From: Vogesella urethralis
Lineage (GTDB): Bacteria > Pseudomonadota > Gammaproteobacteria > Burkholderiales > Chromobacteriaceae
Assembly (NCBI RefSeq): GCF_007644045.2
Contig: NZ_VMDW02000043.1
Coordinates: forward strand, 1-37,721
Direction of reading: 5' to 3'
DNA length: 37,721 nucleotides
Shown: positions 1 to 8,031 of the stretch, one piece after another
How positions within the stretch are numbered: position 1 is the stretch's first letter
Layout: each line of letters starts with the position of its first letter
Made by a program: the position numbers and the translations under genes
The notes under the pieces: generated by a model
Databases searched by the model: none
Seen by the model: only the letters and a program-made list of their open reading frames with translations
What the model was told of the DNA's origin: nothing

Positions 1-73
1 GGCTTGCTCATGACACCTCCTTGTAGGGCCTAGTGTGAGGCTCACGAGGTATCTAGGAAAGTGAGGGCGATTC

Positions 74-796
74 ATGTACCTCCTGAAACTGCCTGGCATG
101 GCCGAAGACTTGGCTCGCCAGCTGGCCACGCCGATGTCGAGTGAACTGCCGTTTGAGCAACGAGTGCGCAGTATGGTCGATCGTGAAATTACGCAGCGTG
201 ATAACAAACGTCTGCAAACCCTGCTAAAGCGGGCATCGCTCCCGCTGAATGCCTGTGTGGAAGACATCGACTATCGCTCCCCGCGCAATCTGGACAAGGC
301 AGCGGTCTATTCACTAACTTCGTTGGACTGGATCAGGAACGGGCACAGCTTGGTCATTACCGGTCCGACCGGTACCGGCAAATCCTGGTTGGCCTGTGCG
401 CTAGCCAACCAGGCGTGTCGCGAAGGGTTGTCATGCTATTTTGTGCGCGTACCGATCTTGATGGAAAACCTGACAGCAGCACGTGCAACCGCAACATTTG
501 TGCAACGTCTGCAGCAGCTCAGCAAATTCCACCTGCTGATCCTCGACGACTGGGGGATTGAACCATTTTCCAGGCGTACCGAAAACGACTTGCTAGAGTT
601 GATCGACAACCGCTTGGGGAAGTGTTCGCTACTCATCACCAGTCAGATGCCGATGAGCATTTGGCATGACACATTTCACAACAAAGCGGTCGCAGATGCA
701 CTGATGGATCGTATCATCCACGGCTCGTATCAAATCCAACTGTCCGGAGAGTCATTGCGCAAGGCACAAAATATTGCTGGTAAAAAAGCAACGTAA
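74..796 (+). CDS. istB: IstB-like ATPase of an IS21-family element, N-terminus shortened
   Basis: This is the AAA+ helper ATPase that works with the IstA transposase of IS21 elements in target selection. The 240-residue product has a Walker A motif GPTGTGKS near residue 97 and a Walker B LLILDDWG near residue 153, followed by the sensor-like LITSQMP, all typical of IstB. Family members usually begin with about ten more residues before the L-x-L-x-GMA motif; here the protein starts directly at MYLLKLPGMAEDL, with an in-frame TGA at 62-64, so the usual N-terminus is absent. No istA is recognisable in the 73 bases upstream; its gene would normally abut or overlap istB. The element may continue beyond the window, or the copy may be a remnant. 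The family call is secure; activity is doubtful. Confidence 0.85.
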   Translation: MYLLKLPGMAEDLARQLATPMSSELPFEQRVRSMVDREITQRDNKRLQTLLKRASLPLNACVEDIDYRSPRNLDKAAVYSLTSLDWIRNGHSLVITGPTGTGKSWLACALANQACREGLSCYFVRVPILMENLTAARATATFVQRLQQLSKFHLLILDDWGIEPFSRRTENDLLELIDNRLGKCSLLITSQMPMSIWHDTFHNKAVADALMDRIIHGSYQIQLSGESLRKAQNIAGKKAT

Positions 797-844
797 TATT
801 GTGCGTACCAGCGGTCTTATAAGCCGCTGGCCAGTTATAAAATT

Positions 845-871
845 ACCGAGCCCCATTTCATGGGGCTCGGT
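845..871 (-). terminator. Rho-independent terminator of the dsb block
   Basis: A perfect 10-bp stem (ACCGAGCCCC and its complement) closes a 7-base loop. Read on the minus strand it is followed by AATTTTAT, giving a short U-rich tail. It lies about 110 bases beyond the stop of the leftward dsbA-like gene, so it most likely ends that transcript. On the plus strand no U-tract follows, so it is a weaker stop for istB. Confidence 0.65.
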
Positions 872-978
872 AAGCTAAAAACACTGACTTGAATTTCTTT
901 GTATAGTCAGACGACATCCAGACGGATACCCTCTCACCGACTAGACTTGCTGATTATTATGGCTGGAGTAAGCCATGC

Positions 979-1632
979 TCAGGGCTTGCTCTTGTCAATC
1001 TCCTCTGCCACCAGTGTCTTGAGCTGCTCAAAACCAAAGCTTGGCAAAGGCTTGCCATTGACGTAGAACTCTGGCGTCTTGCTCACCTTCAGGGTTTGTG
1101 CATCAGCTAGATCCTGAGCAATCACATTGGCAATATCCGGCGATGCCATATCGGCTTTCAACTTGTTCAGATCTAATCCGAGCCCATCCAAGTACTTCCA
1201 GATACGATCTGTTTCTACAGTATGGTTCTGGGCAACATTGTCCTGCTCTGCCAGCAGCGCTTCTAACGCTTCCCAGAATTTTCCTTGTCGACGTGCTGCC
1301 TCCAATGCGGCCACCAGCTGGTCGGAACCAGCATGGAAAGGAGCGTAGCGCAAAACCAGGCGAATCTTGCCTGGGTTGGCCGCCATCATCTCCTTGACCA
1401 GTGGATAAAACGCCCGGCAGGTTTCGCAGGCTGGATCAAAAAATTCTACTAGTACTACCGGCGCATTTGCGTTGCCAAGGGTCGGTGAATACACCCGCAC
1501 CAGAGCTTCGCGATTGGCGCTAGCCTGCTGCTCAGCCTGCTCACGCTGGTTGTTCTTGTAGATGACGGCAGTGGCCAGAAAGCTCAACAGCAAGGCAGCA
1601 GCGGCCAAGATGAATATGGTTTTTTGTTTCAT
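979..1632 (-). CDS. DsbA-like thiol:disulfide oxidoreductase, membrane-anchored or secreted
   Basis: This is a DsbA-family thioredoxin-fold protein (217 residues), expected to introduce disulfides into exported proteins. It has a hydrophobic N-terminal segment (residues 5-25) that could be a signal or anchor, the redox pair Cys69-Glu-Thr-Cys72 inside FFDPACETCRAFYP, and a cis-proline loop VSKTPEFYVNG near the C-terminus. The ATG at 1632 is chosen because it overlaps the dsbB stop by 4 bases (ATGA) and begins with a proper signal-like sequence; the longer reading upstream lies inside dsbB. It pairs with dsbB as a two-gene redox unit, similar in form to BdbD/BdbC. Placement beside cadmium genes suggests repair or maintenance of periplasmic thiols under metal stress (inference). 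Confidence 0.88.
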   Translation of the reverse strand: MKQKTIFILAAAALLLSFLATAVIYKNNQREQAEQQASANREALVRVYSPTLGNANAPVVLVEFFDPACETCRAFYPLVKEMMAANPGKIRLVLRYAPFHAGSDQLVAALEAARRQGKFWEALEALLAEQDNVAQNHTVETDRIWKYLDGLGLDLNKLKADMASPDIANVIAQDLADAQTLKVSKTPEFYVNGKPLPSFGFEQLKTLVAEEIDKSKP

Positions 1633-2081
1633 TTGCAAGCTCGAAAGAACGTTGCCAACAGCAACGCGATAATGGTGAAGAAAGCAGCTGCGGATAGCAG
1701 CGGGATGGTGATAAAGCCAAACCACTCAATTACCGTGGCCGAACACGGTACGCCTTGTGAACAAGGCTGGATGGCCTCTGGAATCACCCCAGCCACCAGT
1801 AGCAAGTGGAATGTCGCGATCAGTGCCCCAGGCACGGCCAGAGCCAGCGCATAGCGCACCACCTTGCGATCGAAGGGGAACAGCCCCAGCGGCAGAATCA
1901 GAACGAGGGGAAACATAAAGATGCGCTGGTACCAACACAATACGCAGGGTGGTAGCAACATCACTTCGCCAAAAAACAGCGCCCCAAGCGTGGCAACCGT
2001 GGCCAGCAGCCAGGCGCCAAAAACCAGCAACCAGGCCGTAGGGTTCGACCGTGCCGGTGCGGAAAGCTCCAGAGATGTCAT
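1629..2081 (-). CDS. dsbB: DsbB/BdbC-type disulfide bond formation protein
   Basis: This 150-residue inner-membrane protein would reoxidise its DsbA-like partner by passing electrons to quinone. It has four hydrophobic spans, the first periplasmic redox pair Cys46-Val-Leu-Cys49 followed by WYQR, and a second pair Cys107/Cys113 in PCSQGVPCS, all hallmarks of DsbB/BdbC. The stop codon overlaps the start of the dsbA-like gene, so the two are translationally coupled. The 119 bases upstream separate it from the Cys-rich peptide gene; no convincing promoter was found there. The family assignment is strong. Which DsbB subclass it belongs to cannot be settled by reading alone. Confidence 0.9.
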   Translation of the reverse strand: MTSLELSAPARSNPTAWLLVFGAWLLATVATLGALFFGEVMLLPPCVLCWYQRIFMFPLVLILPLGLFPFDRKVVRYALALAVPGALIATFHLLLVAGVIPEAIQPCSQGVPCSATVIEWFGFITIPLLSAAAFFTIIALLLATFFRACK

Positions 2082-2200
2082 GGGATGGTCTTTGTCAGAC
2101 GGGAGATATACCGAGGCCGGACAAGCCGGTAACGGTCAACGGGATACACGACACAATAGTTATAGCGGCATGGAAACCACCGCTAATCGCCTTGTATCGA

Positions 2201-2530
2201 TCAGCAGAATGAACTACAGGCTGTAGGGGGGCGTAGAGGGGGCGCGACGGCACGTCCCGTCAGCGGGTGAGGTTCACAGGCTTGCTGCGGTGCCATTATC
2301 GTGCCAGACAAGCCCATGCTGGCAACCGGCTGCGGGCCAGCCTGCAAGGCGCAGCAATCCGCATCGACCGAGGGAGGCTCTTGTCCATCGTCTAATTTAC
2401 CGCTACCCCCTTGTCCGCAACACCGTACCGCCGCATCGGTGCAGACACTGCCACCATGTGGCATGCCCATAGCTTGCAGCGACAGCAGCACCAGCGCCAG
2501 GAAAAGGTAGATAAAGCGGAAGATACGCAT
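2201..2530 (-). CDS. Small Cys-rich secreted protein, leader-like
   Basis: This is an unrecognised protein of about 109 residues. It begins with a clear signal sequence (MRIFRFIYLFLALVLLSLQAMG), then a Cys-rich middle with a Cys-Cys pair twice (RCCGQ, DCCAL), and ends with a Pro/Arg-rich tail APPLRPPTACSSFC. An alternative in-frame ATG at 2548 adds six residues and lies only six bases from the stop of the zinc-ribbon gene, which would favour coupling; neither start has a good Shine-Dalgarno. The shape (signal peptide, Cys pairs, RPP near the end) matches three other small genes in this window at 6328, 13972 and 24630. It resembles the DUF2946/CzcI-type metal-linked peptides, but sequence identity to a named family is not established. 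Confidence 0.6.
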   Translation of the reverse strand: MRIFRFIYLFLALVLLSLQAMGMPHGGSVCTDAAVRCCGQGGSGKLDDGQEPPSVDADCCALQAGPQPVASMGLSGTIMAPQQACEPHPLTGRAVAPPLRPPTACSSFC

Positions 2531-2554
2531 GCGGAGGTCATCAGCCATCAGAAA

Positions 2555-2842
2555 CTAGTCGAACAGCTCTTTCCAGAACGACTTGTGATGGCCGTGCTTG
2601 CGCTCATGGTATTCATGCTGGCGATGTTGATGGCCATGACTACCGTAAGGTTGTGGTGTTGGCGGTGCATGGAACGGCTGGGCGTTCTGGGCTGGGCGAG
2701 TGTCCCCAACCGAGCGCTCGATTATCTTGTCCAGCTCACCGCGGTCTAACCACACACCACGACATTGCGAACAGTAGTCGATTTCTATTCCTTGCCGTTC
2801 AGTCATGGTCAGTGTGACATCGGGACAGACTGGGCACTTCAT
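2555..2842 (-). CDS. Zinc-ribbon (TFIIB-type) protein with His-rich tail
   Basis: This is a 95-residue soluble protein. Residues 1-45 form a zf-TFIIB domain with two Cys pairs, MKCPVCPD and DYCSQCRGVWLDRGELD, the last being the family signature. The C-terminal third is rich in His (GSHGHQHRQHEYHERKHGHH), which suggests extra metal binding. The ATG at 2842 is preceded by GGAG at good spacing; the longer open reading upstream has no such support. Domain function is unknown in bacteria. It lies directly downstream of cadA on the same strand and is probably co-transcribed with it, so it may act as a cytoplasmic Zn or Cd buffer (inference). Confidence 0.82.
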   Translation of the reverse strand: MKCPVCPDVTLTMTERQGIEIDYCSQCRGVWLDRGELDKIIERSVGDTRPAQNAQPFHAPPTPQPYGSHGHQHRQHEYHERKHGHHKSFWKELFD

Positions 2843-2986
2843 GGTCGCTCCTTGATGAGATGACAGTTTGGCAGAAAGTACATCTGCCTTGAGCGTGGGG
2901 GTGCCACAGATAGAACTTGCAGCGCAATGGCGTATTGAGACCCACCACCACACCGCAGGTTCCATGAGACTGCGGCCAACCCTAGT

Positions 2987-5311
2987 TCACTTGCGCAGCA
3001 GACGCAAACCATTACCCACTACCAGCAGGCTGGCACCCACATCGGCGAACACCGCCATCCACATAGTGCCCAGTCCCAACAGCGTTAGCACCAAGAATAC
3101 GCTTTTGATACCCAATGCCAGCGTGATGTTCTGTACCAGTATCGCTCGGGTGGCGCGCGACAGACGCACAAAGGTCGGGATCTTGCGCAGGTCGTCATCC
3201 ATCAGCGCCACGTCGGCGGTTTCTATTGCGGTATCGGTGCCCATGGCGCCCATGGCGAAGCCGATATGGGCGCGCGCGAGTGCAGGTGCGTCATTGATGC
3301 CGTCACCTACCATACCCACGGTGCCCTCTTGTTCGAAGGATGCCACGGCCTGCAGCTTGTCCTCCGGCAACTGGTTGCCGCGCGCCTGGTCGATACCGAC
3401 TTGCTGCGCGATCGCCTCCGCAGTGTGCGGGTTGTCGCCGGTCAGCATCACCGTCTTGACCCCCAGTTGGTGCAGCTCGGCAATGGCAGCGCGGCTACTA
3501 TCCTTCACCGTATCCGCCACTGCGAACAAGGCCAGCACCTGCTTGCTATCGCTCAGCATCACAACCGTCTTGCCTTGGCGCTCCAGCGCATCCAGCCTTA
3601 CCTCTAATGCTGGGCTGCACAGGTCGAGTTCATGCAATAGACGGTGGTTGCCCAAAGTGTAAGTATTGCCATCGATGACGCCACGCACACCGCGACCAGG
3701 TAACGCCTCGAAGCCATCCACCGCCGCATGCGCGCCGGCCCCCAGGTTGGTCGCACGGACAATGGCTTGCGACACCGGGTGGTCGGAGCGGCCAGCCAGG
3801 CTGGCTGCCAGGTGGCGGCAATGCTCAACGTCCAGCGCGACACGCGGCTCGAAGTCGGTTTGCTCGGGTTTGCCGTGGGTGATGGTGCCGGTCTTGTCCA
3901 GTGCCAGCCAGGCCAGTTTGCGGCCTTCTTCCAGGTAGACGCCGCCCTTGATCAGAATGCCGTGGCGCGCAGCGGCAGCCAGGCCGCTGACGATGGTAAC
4001 CGGGGTAGAGATCACCAGCGCACACGGACAGGCGATCACCAGCAGTACCAGCGCCTTGTAAATCCAGTCATGCCAGCTGGCACCCAACAGCAGCGGCGGC
4101 AGGATGGCAAGCAGCAGCGCAATGACAAACACTGCCGGTGTGTAGACACGGGCAAACTGATCCACGAAGCGCTGAGTCGGCGCCTTGGCACCCTGTGCCT
4201 CCTCCACCGCATGAATGATGCGCGCGAGCGTGGTGTTGCTGGCGGCGGCGGTCACCCGGTAGACAAAGGAGCCAGATTCGTTGATGGTGCCGGCGAATAC
4301 CGTGTCGCCTTCGGTCTTATCCACAGGCAGGCTCTCGCCGGTGATCGGCGCCTGGTTGACGCTAGAACGACCGCTGACGATTTCACCATCCAACCCGATG
4401 CGCTCGCCAGGCTTGACCCGTACCATGCGGCCCACCGTTACGCTGCCGGCGTCGACTTCCTGCCAGGAACCATCCGCCTGTTGCACGGTTGCCGTTTCCG
4501 GCACCAGCTTTAGCAGGCCGGAAATAGCATTGCGTGCCCGATCCAGCGATTTGGCCTCGATCAGTTCGGCAATAGTGAACAGCACCATCACCATGGCGGC
4601 CTCCGGCCATTGTCCCAGCGCCAGAGCGCCGGTGACCGCAATGCTCATCAGGGCATTGATATTCAGATTGCCGTTACTGATCGCCACCCAGCCCTTCTTG
4701 TAGGTTGTGACTCCGGACAAGGCCACTGCCAGAACACCAAGGCTTGCGGCCAACCAGCCGGGCAGCCCCATCCAGCTGGCAGCCTCCGATGCCAGCGCGG
4801 CCACGCCGGCCAGTGCCAACGGCCACCACGGCTTGGCTGTTTCTTGGCTAGCGGCCAACTGACCACTGGCATCTGGCAGTTCCGGGTGAAAACCCAGCGA
4901 ACGCACCGCATCCATCACAGGCTCCAGCGCGTCGGGGGCATGCACTACCGTCAGTACGCGCTGCATCAGGTTGAATTCCAGGCTCTTCACCGTCGCCATG
5001 CCGCCCAGCTTCTTACGGATCAGCGCTTCCTCGGTCGGGCAGTCCATCTGCATGATACGCATCGAGGTACGCACCCCGCCATCCACCACCTCTGCAGCCG
5101 CCAGACTGCCGAAGCTGGCCGGCGCAGGGGCACAGCAGGCGCTAGCAGCGTGATCATGGTTGTGCTCATGCGCGTGCGGTGACTGTTGCAGCTGTCCCGT
5201 GATTGGAATGATGCGGTGCTTGGGGGGTTGGCTGGTAGTCGCCTGATCCTGTGATGTCGCCCCGGTGGCAGGTTTCTTGTCATGGTGGTCGTGGTCGCAG
5301 CAGCTGGACAT
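2987..5311 (-). CDS. cadA: Zn2+/Cd2+/Pb2+-exporting P1B-type ATPase
   Basis: This inner-membrane pump of 774 residues would export Zn, Cd or Pb from the cytoplasm using ATP. The N-terminus is unusually His/Cys-rich (MSSCCDHDHHDKK, HAHEHNHDHAASACC), followed by an HMA-like domain with MDCPTEE at Cys91, as in ZntA/CadA. Membrane spans start near residue 165. The transport motif CPC is at residues 428-430, the phosphorylated Asp472 is in DKTGT, and the hinge is GDGINDAP. The dehydrating TGES motif is also present. The gene is divergent from cadR and its promoter carries a MerR-type operator, so metal induction by CadR is expected. Substrate class follows from the CadA/ZntA-type motifs; the exact metal preference is inference. 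Confidence 0.95.
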   Translation of the reverse strand: MSSCCDHDHHDKKPATGATSQDQATTSQPPKHRIIPITGQLQQSPHAHEHNHDHAASACCAPAPASFGSLAAAEVVDGGVRTSMRIMQMDCPTEEALIRKKLGGMATVKSLEFNLMQRVLTVVHAPDALEPVMDAVRSLGFHPELPDASGQLAASQETAKPWWPLALAGVAALASEAASWMGLPGWLAASLGVLAVALSGVTTYKKGWVAISNGNLNINALMSIAVTGALALGQWPEAAMVMVLFTIAELIEAKSLDRARNAISGLLKLVPETATVQQADGSWQEVDAGSVTVGRMVRVKPGERIGLDGEIVSGRSSVNQAPITGESLPVDKTEGDTVFAGTINESGSFVYRVTAAASNTTLARIIHAVEEAQGAKAPTQRFVDQFARVYTPAVFVIALLLAILPPLLLGASWHDWIYKALVLLVIACPCALVISTPVTIVSGLAAAARHGILIKGGVYLEEGRKLAWLALDKTGTITHGKPEQTDFEPRVALDVEHCRHLAASLAGRSDHPVSQAIVRATNLGAGAHAAVDGFEALPGRGVRGVIDGNTYTLGNHRLLHELDLCSPALEVRLDALERQGKTVVMLSDSKQVLALFAVADTVKDSSRAAIAELHQLGVKTVMLTGDNPHTAEAIAQQVGIDQARGNQLPEDKLQAVASFEQEGTVGMVGDGINDAPALARAHIGFAMGAMGTDTAIETADVALMDDDLRKIPTFVRLSRATRAILVQNITLALGIKSVFLVLTLLGLGTMWMAVFADVGASLLVVGNGLRLLRK

Positions 5312-5343
5312 GGTGGAACTCCGGTTTTCGTCGTATGCTTGGC

Positions 5344-5374
5344 ATTGAACACCCTGAAGTAACTACAGGGTCAA
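5344..5374 (-). promoter_or_regulatory. CadR-controlled cadA promoter with MerR-type operator
   Basis: On the minus strand a -35 box TTGACC (5369-5374) is separated from a -10-like TTCAAT (5344-5349) by 19 bases, the over-long spacing that MerR-family activators correct. A near-perfect dyad centred on 5361 (arms ACCCTG and CAGGGT, 5351-5371, nine of ten bases paired) fills the spacer. It lies between the starts of cadA and cadR, so CadR probably binds here to control both. Confidence 0.8.
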
Positions 5375-5391
5375 GCGGAGAAAGGTACAGC

Positions 5392-5883
5392 ATGCAAATA
5401 GGTGAGTTGGCGAAACAGGCCGGCTGTCCCGTCGAGACGGTGCGCTATTACGAGCGCGAAGGTCTACTACACGCGGCAGTGCGTAACGAAAGCAATAACT
5501 ATCGGCAGTACAACCTCAGCCACCTCGACCGGCTGACCTTCATCCGTCGCTGCCGCTCACTAGACATGACCCATGGCGAGATCTGGGCCTTACTGGACGC
5601 CCGCCAGCAACCGGATGCCAGCTGCGAATCCATCAACGAGCTGATCGACACCCACCTGCTGCACGTACAGGCACGGATGACCGAACTGCGGGCACTGGAG
5701 GGCCAACTGATCGACTTGCGTAGCCAGTGCCATGCCGCACGGGCCACCCGCGACTGCGGCATCCTGCGCGAGCTCGACCACCCAGGCGATACCGCTTGGC
5801 GCAGCCCGGCGCTGACACATAGCCACGTTTCCGGCAGCCATAGCAACAGCGATGTCCATAACCACGGGGAAACGCAAAAATGA
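5392..5883 (+). CDS. cadR: MerR-family Cd/Pb/Zn-responsive regulator CadR
   Basis: This 163-residue activator has an N-terminal winged-helix MerR domain (MQIGELAKQAGCPVETVRYYEREGLL) and a dimerisation helix with Cys78, Cys113 and Cys122 at the positions used by CadR/PbrR to bind divalent metals. The C-terminal tail is His-rich (LTHSHVSGSH, VHNHGE), as in Pseudomonas CadR. The ATG at 5392 is chosen because the MerR fold begins there; longer readings run back through the operator. Divergent from cadA across 80 bases, it should activate cadA when Cd, Pb or Zn binds. A CueR-type Cu sensor is ruled out by the cysteine pattern and by the presence of a separate cueR at 31.9 kb. Confidence 0.93.
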   Translation: MQIGELAKQAGCPVETVRYYEREGLLHAAVRNESNNYRQYNLSHLDRLTFIRRCRSLDMTHGEIWALLDARQQPDASCESINELIDTHLLHVQARMTELRALEGQLIDLRSQCHAARATRDCGILRELDHPGDTAWRSPALTHSHVSGSHSNSDVHNHGETQK

Positions 5884-5894
5884 AAGCTCTGGAT

Positions 5895-5917
5895 TTTCCT
5901 CTGTCGGTGAGAGGAAA
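5895..5917 (+). terminator. Possible stem-loop after cadR
   Basis: TTTCCTCT and AGAGGAAA form an 8-bp stem around a 7-base loop 12 bases after the cadR stop. There is no U-run after it on the plus strand, so it is at best a weak terminator. Confidence 0.35.
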
Positions 5918-6043
5918 CAATTAAGTCTGTCGGAGCTATCTACCCTCTGGGTCGGACAACCTCGGCAGACCGAGGTGGCCCCTGCGTGTCGCCGAGTTGG
6001 TGCGGATCCGCCTCAGTTTCGCCCGACAGACTTGACGTAATTG
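5918..6043. repeat. Nested inverted-repeat structure in the cadR-cus gap
   Basis: CAATTA plus AGTCTGTCGG at 5918-5933 is mirrored by CCGACAGACT (6023-6032) and TAATTG (6038-6043), with a 5-base offset between the two paired blocks on the right side. Inside lies a perfect hairpin CCTCGG-CAGA-CCGAGG (5960-5975). No reading frame of interest spans it. It could be a small non-autonomous mobile element, a structured RNA or a site remnant; nothing decides between these. The rest of 5884-6327 holds no gene I can support; a TTGACA at about 6146 has no matching -10. Confidence 0.4.
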
Positions 6044-6327
6044 CGCACCAAAAGGCTTGCACCAAACAGAGACTCGATTGATTTTCGCATCACTTTGTTA
6101 ATTCACCCAGCGTATGCAAACCAGCCACTTGGCGACCCGTGTTTTGACAGAATGTATTGTTTGTGAACATCGACAGACCCGTCCCTAGCCGTATTGGCTG
6201 AACTACCGCTCGGGCAAAGAGATTATTCAGAACCCATGTGAATATTGGCGGCTTGCTCATCAGAAAACAGCTATTCTGGTGTTGGGTGCTTTCCTTTTTC
6301 AGTCACTTTCACATACACTTCGTCCCC

Positions 6328-6696
6328 ATGAAATTGCTGCGGCTTATGTTTTCTCTTGTGCTGATGCTGGCGATCCCGTTTCTGGGCACGCCGGCACTTG
6401 CCATGCCGCAAATCCCGCCTTGCCCGATGCAGTCTGACATGGCGCACAGTATGGGCATGTCGGCCGATCACGATTGCTGCCAGATGGACAAGGTGGGCAG
6501 CCAGAAATCGTCGAAGGCCAAGTTGCCCACCCCATGCAAGCCGGGGCAGGAGTGCAAGCTCGGCCAGGTCTTTTCTCCCGTACTGGCTTCTCTGGCGTTC
6601 CAACCCTTGCCGGTCAGCGCCGTTGTTGCCATTTATCCCGACACCGTAATTCGTTCCCATGACCCGTCCGGGTTGTGGCGCCCCCCTCAGTCCTGA
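6328..6696 (+). CDS. Small Cys/Met-rich secreted protein heading the cus operon (CzcI/DUF2946-like)
   Basis: This 122-residue protein starts with a signal peptide (MKLLRLMFSLVLMLAIPFLGTPALA). The mature part has metal-ligand clusters CPMQSDMAHSMGMS, DHDCCQMDK and PCKPGQECK, and ends HDPSGLWRPPQS. The C-terminal RPP just before the stop resembles small CzcI/DUF2946 proteins that precede RND metal pumps. The ATG at 6328 is chosen over a GTG at 6238 because the signal peptide begins there; no strong Shine-Dalgarno is visible. It lies 90 bases upstream of cusC with a hairpin in the gap. It may buffer periplasmic Cu/Ag, or act as a translated copper-sensing leader; both are inference. Confidence 0.72.
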   Translation: MKLLRLMFSLVLMLAIPFLGTPALAMPQIPPCPMQSDMAHSMGMSADHDCCQMDKVGSQKSSKAKLPTPCKPGQECKLGQVFSPVLASLAFQPLPVSAVVAIYPDTVIRSHDPSGLWRPPQS

Positions 6697-6747
6697 CTCC
6701 GTTTGACGTCCCGATCCGGTGCGATTCTCGTCGCCCGGGTTGCTGCC

Positions 6748-6763
6748 GTGCGCATTCGCGCAC
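6748..6763 (+). promoter_or_regulatory. Hairpin between the Cys leader-like gene and cusC
   Basis: GTGCGC-ATTC-GCGCAC forms a perfect 6-bp stem with a tetraloop, ending 23 bases before the cusC start. It has no U-tail, so it is not a simple terminator; it could take part in leader-dependent control or translation coupling. Confidence 0.35.
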
Positions 6764-6786
6764 CTGTCACGCCATGGAGTTAGAAC

Positions 6787-8031
6787 ATGTCCCCTCGCTG
6801 GATACGATTCCCCCTGCAGCTGTCGCTGGCAGGGCTGCTCGGCCTTGCCCAGGCCGCACCGCTCACGTTTAACTCGGCACTTGAGCAAGCCGTAAATACG
6901 TCCCCGACACTTGTCGCCCAACGCGCGCAAATCGGTGCCACCCAATCCGCTGCCATGCCGGCTGGCGCCTTGCCGGACCCGAAGCTGTTCGTCGGGATCG
7001 ACAACTACCCGATCACCGGACCGATGCGCGGCTCGCTGACTCAGGATTTCATGACCATGCAGAAGGTTGGCGTGATGCAGGAAATCCCCAACGCTGACAA
7101 GCGCCGGGCGAGGGTCGAGGTCGCCGCGGCCGAGATCGAGGTGGCCGAAGCGCAAAACCGGATGGTTCGCCTCAAGGTGCGCCGTGAGGTCGCGCTCGCC
7201 TGGCTCAACCGATACGCCCTGGAGCGCAAGCTGACGCTGTTTGATGCGCTCGGACGGGAGAGCCAGCTACTTGCCACGGCGGTTCGGGCGCAGATTGCGT
7301 CAGGTCGTGCCCAGCCCGCCGATGCGGTGATGCCGAAGCAGGAGGCCGCCCAACTGGCCGATCGGCACGATGACCTGACTCGCGACCTGGCCAAGGCGAA
7401 GGCCGAGCTGCGCCGCCTGATCGGTCCCGCGGCCGATGAACCGCTGGCAGGCGAACCACCAGCATTCAACCTCGATGCCGGCAGCTTGCGCTTGCATCTG
7501 TCCCAGCACCCGGAAATCGCGGCATTCGGCGCGGCGGCGCACAAGGCTGAAGCCGAAGTAAGCGAAGCAGTCGCCATGAAAAAACCGGACTGGGGTGTGG
7601 AGTTGGCCTACCAGAAACGGGGTGCCCAGTTCGGCGACATGGTGTCGCTGCAGTTCACCTTTGACCTACCGCTTTTCACCAGGACACGCCAGGACCCGAA
7701 CATTGCGGCCAGGCAGCAGGAATTGACCAGGATCGAGGCCGAGCGCGAAGCGCTGCTACGCGATCATGCCAACGAATTGGACAGCAACGTGGCGGATTAC
7801 GTCGCACTCGGTCGCCAGCTGGATCGGGCCCGTCAAGAATGGCTGCCGTTGGCGCAGCAAAAGGTCGACCTGGCCACCGCCAGCTACCAAGCGGGCAAGG
7901 CCGAGTTGACGGTGGTACTGGCGGCGCGGCGCGAGTTGATCGAACAGCGCTTCAAGCTCATCGAGCTGGACTACCAGCGCGCCAGTAGCGCCGCCCGACT
8001 CTACTTCGCCTATGGGGAGAACGCATCATGA
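6787..8031 (+). CDS. cusC: CusC/CzcC-type outer-membrane efflux protein
   Basis: This 414-residue TolC-family protein forms the outer-membrane channel of a tripartite Cu/Ag pump. It has a signal peptide (residues 1-23, LGLAQAAPL), then the two OEP repeats with long alpha-helical, Ala/Glu/Arg-rich stretches (for example ADKRRARVEVAAAEIEVAEA), and beta-barrel segments. Length fits CusC/CzcC. Its last codons overlap the start of cusB by 4 bases (ATGA), indicating a tight operon. The specificity (Cu/Ag rather than Co/Zn/Cd) is drawn from the CusA and CusF neighbours, not from this protein itself. Confidence 0.9.
   Translation: MSPRWIRFPLQLSLAGLLGLAQAAPLTFNSALEQAVNTSPTLVAQRAQIGATQSAAMPAGALPDPKLFVGIDNYPITGPMRGSLTQDFMTMQKVGVMQEIPNADKRRARVEVAAAEIEVAEAQNRMVRLKVRREVALAWLNRYALERKLTLFDALGRESQLLATAVRAQIASGRAQPADAVMPKQEAAQLADRHDDLTRDLAKAKAELRRLIGPAADEPLAGEPPAFNLDAGSLRLHLSQHPEIAAFGAAAHKAEAEVSEAVAMKKPDWGVELAYQKRGAQFGDMVSLQFTFDLPLFTRTRQDPNIAARQQELTRIEAEREALLRDHANELDSNVADYVALGRQLDRARQEWLPLAQQKVDLATASYQAGKAELTVVLAARRELIEQRFKLIELDYQRASSAARLYFAYGENAS

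Noticed and set aside
5852-6040. 62-codon reading after cadR
   Set aside because: It overlaps cadR's end and runs through the inverted-repeat structure; no ribosome site.
6271-7155. 294-codon minus-strand reading
   Set aside because: Antisense to the leader-like gene and cusC with no recognisable protein pattern.
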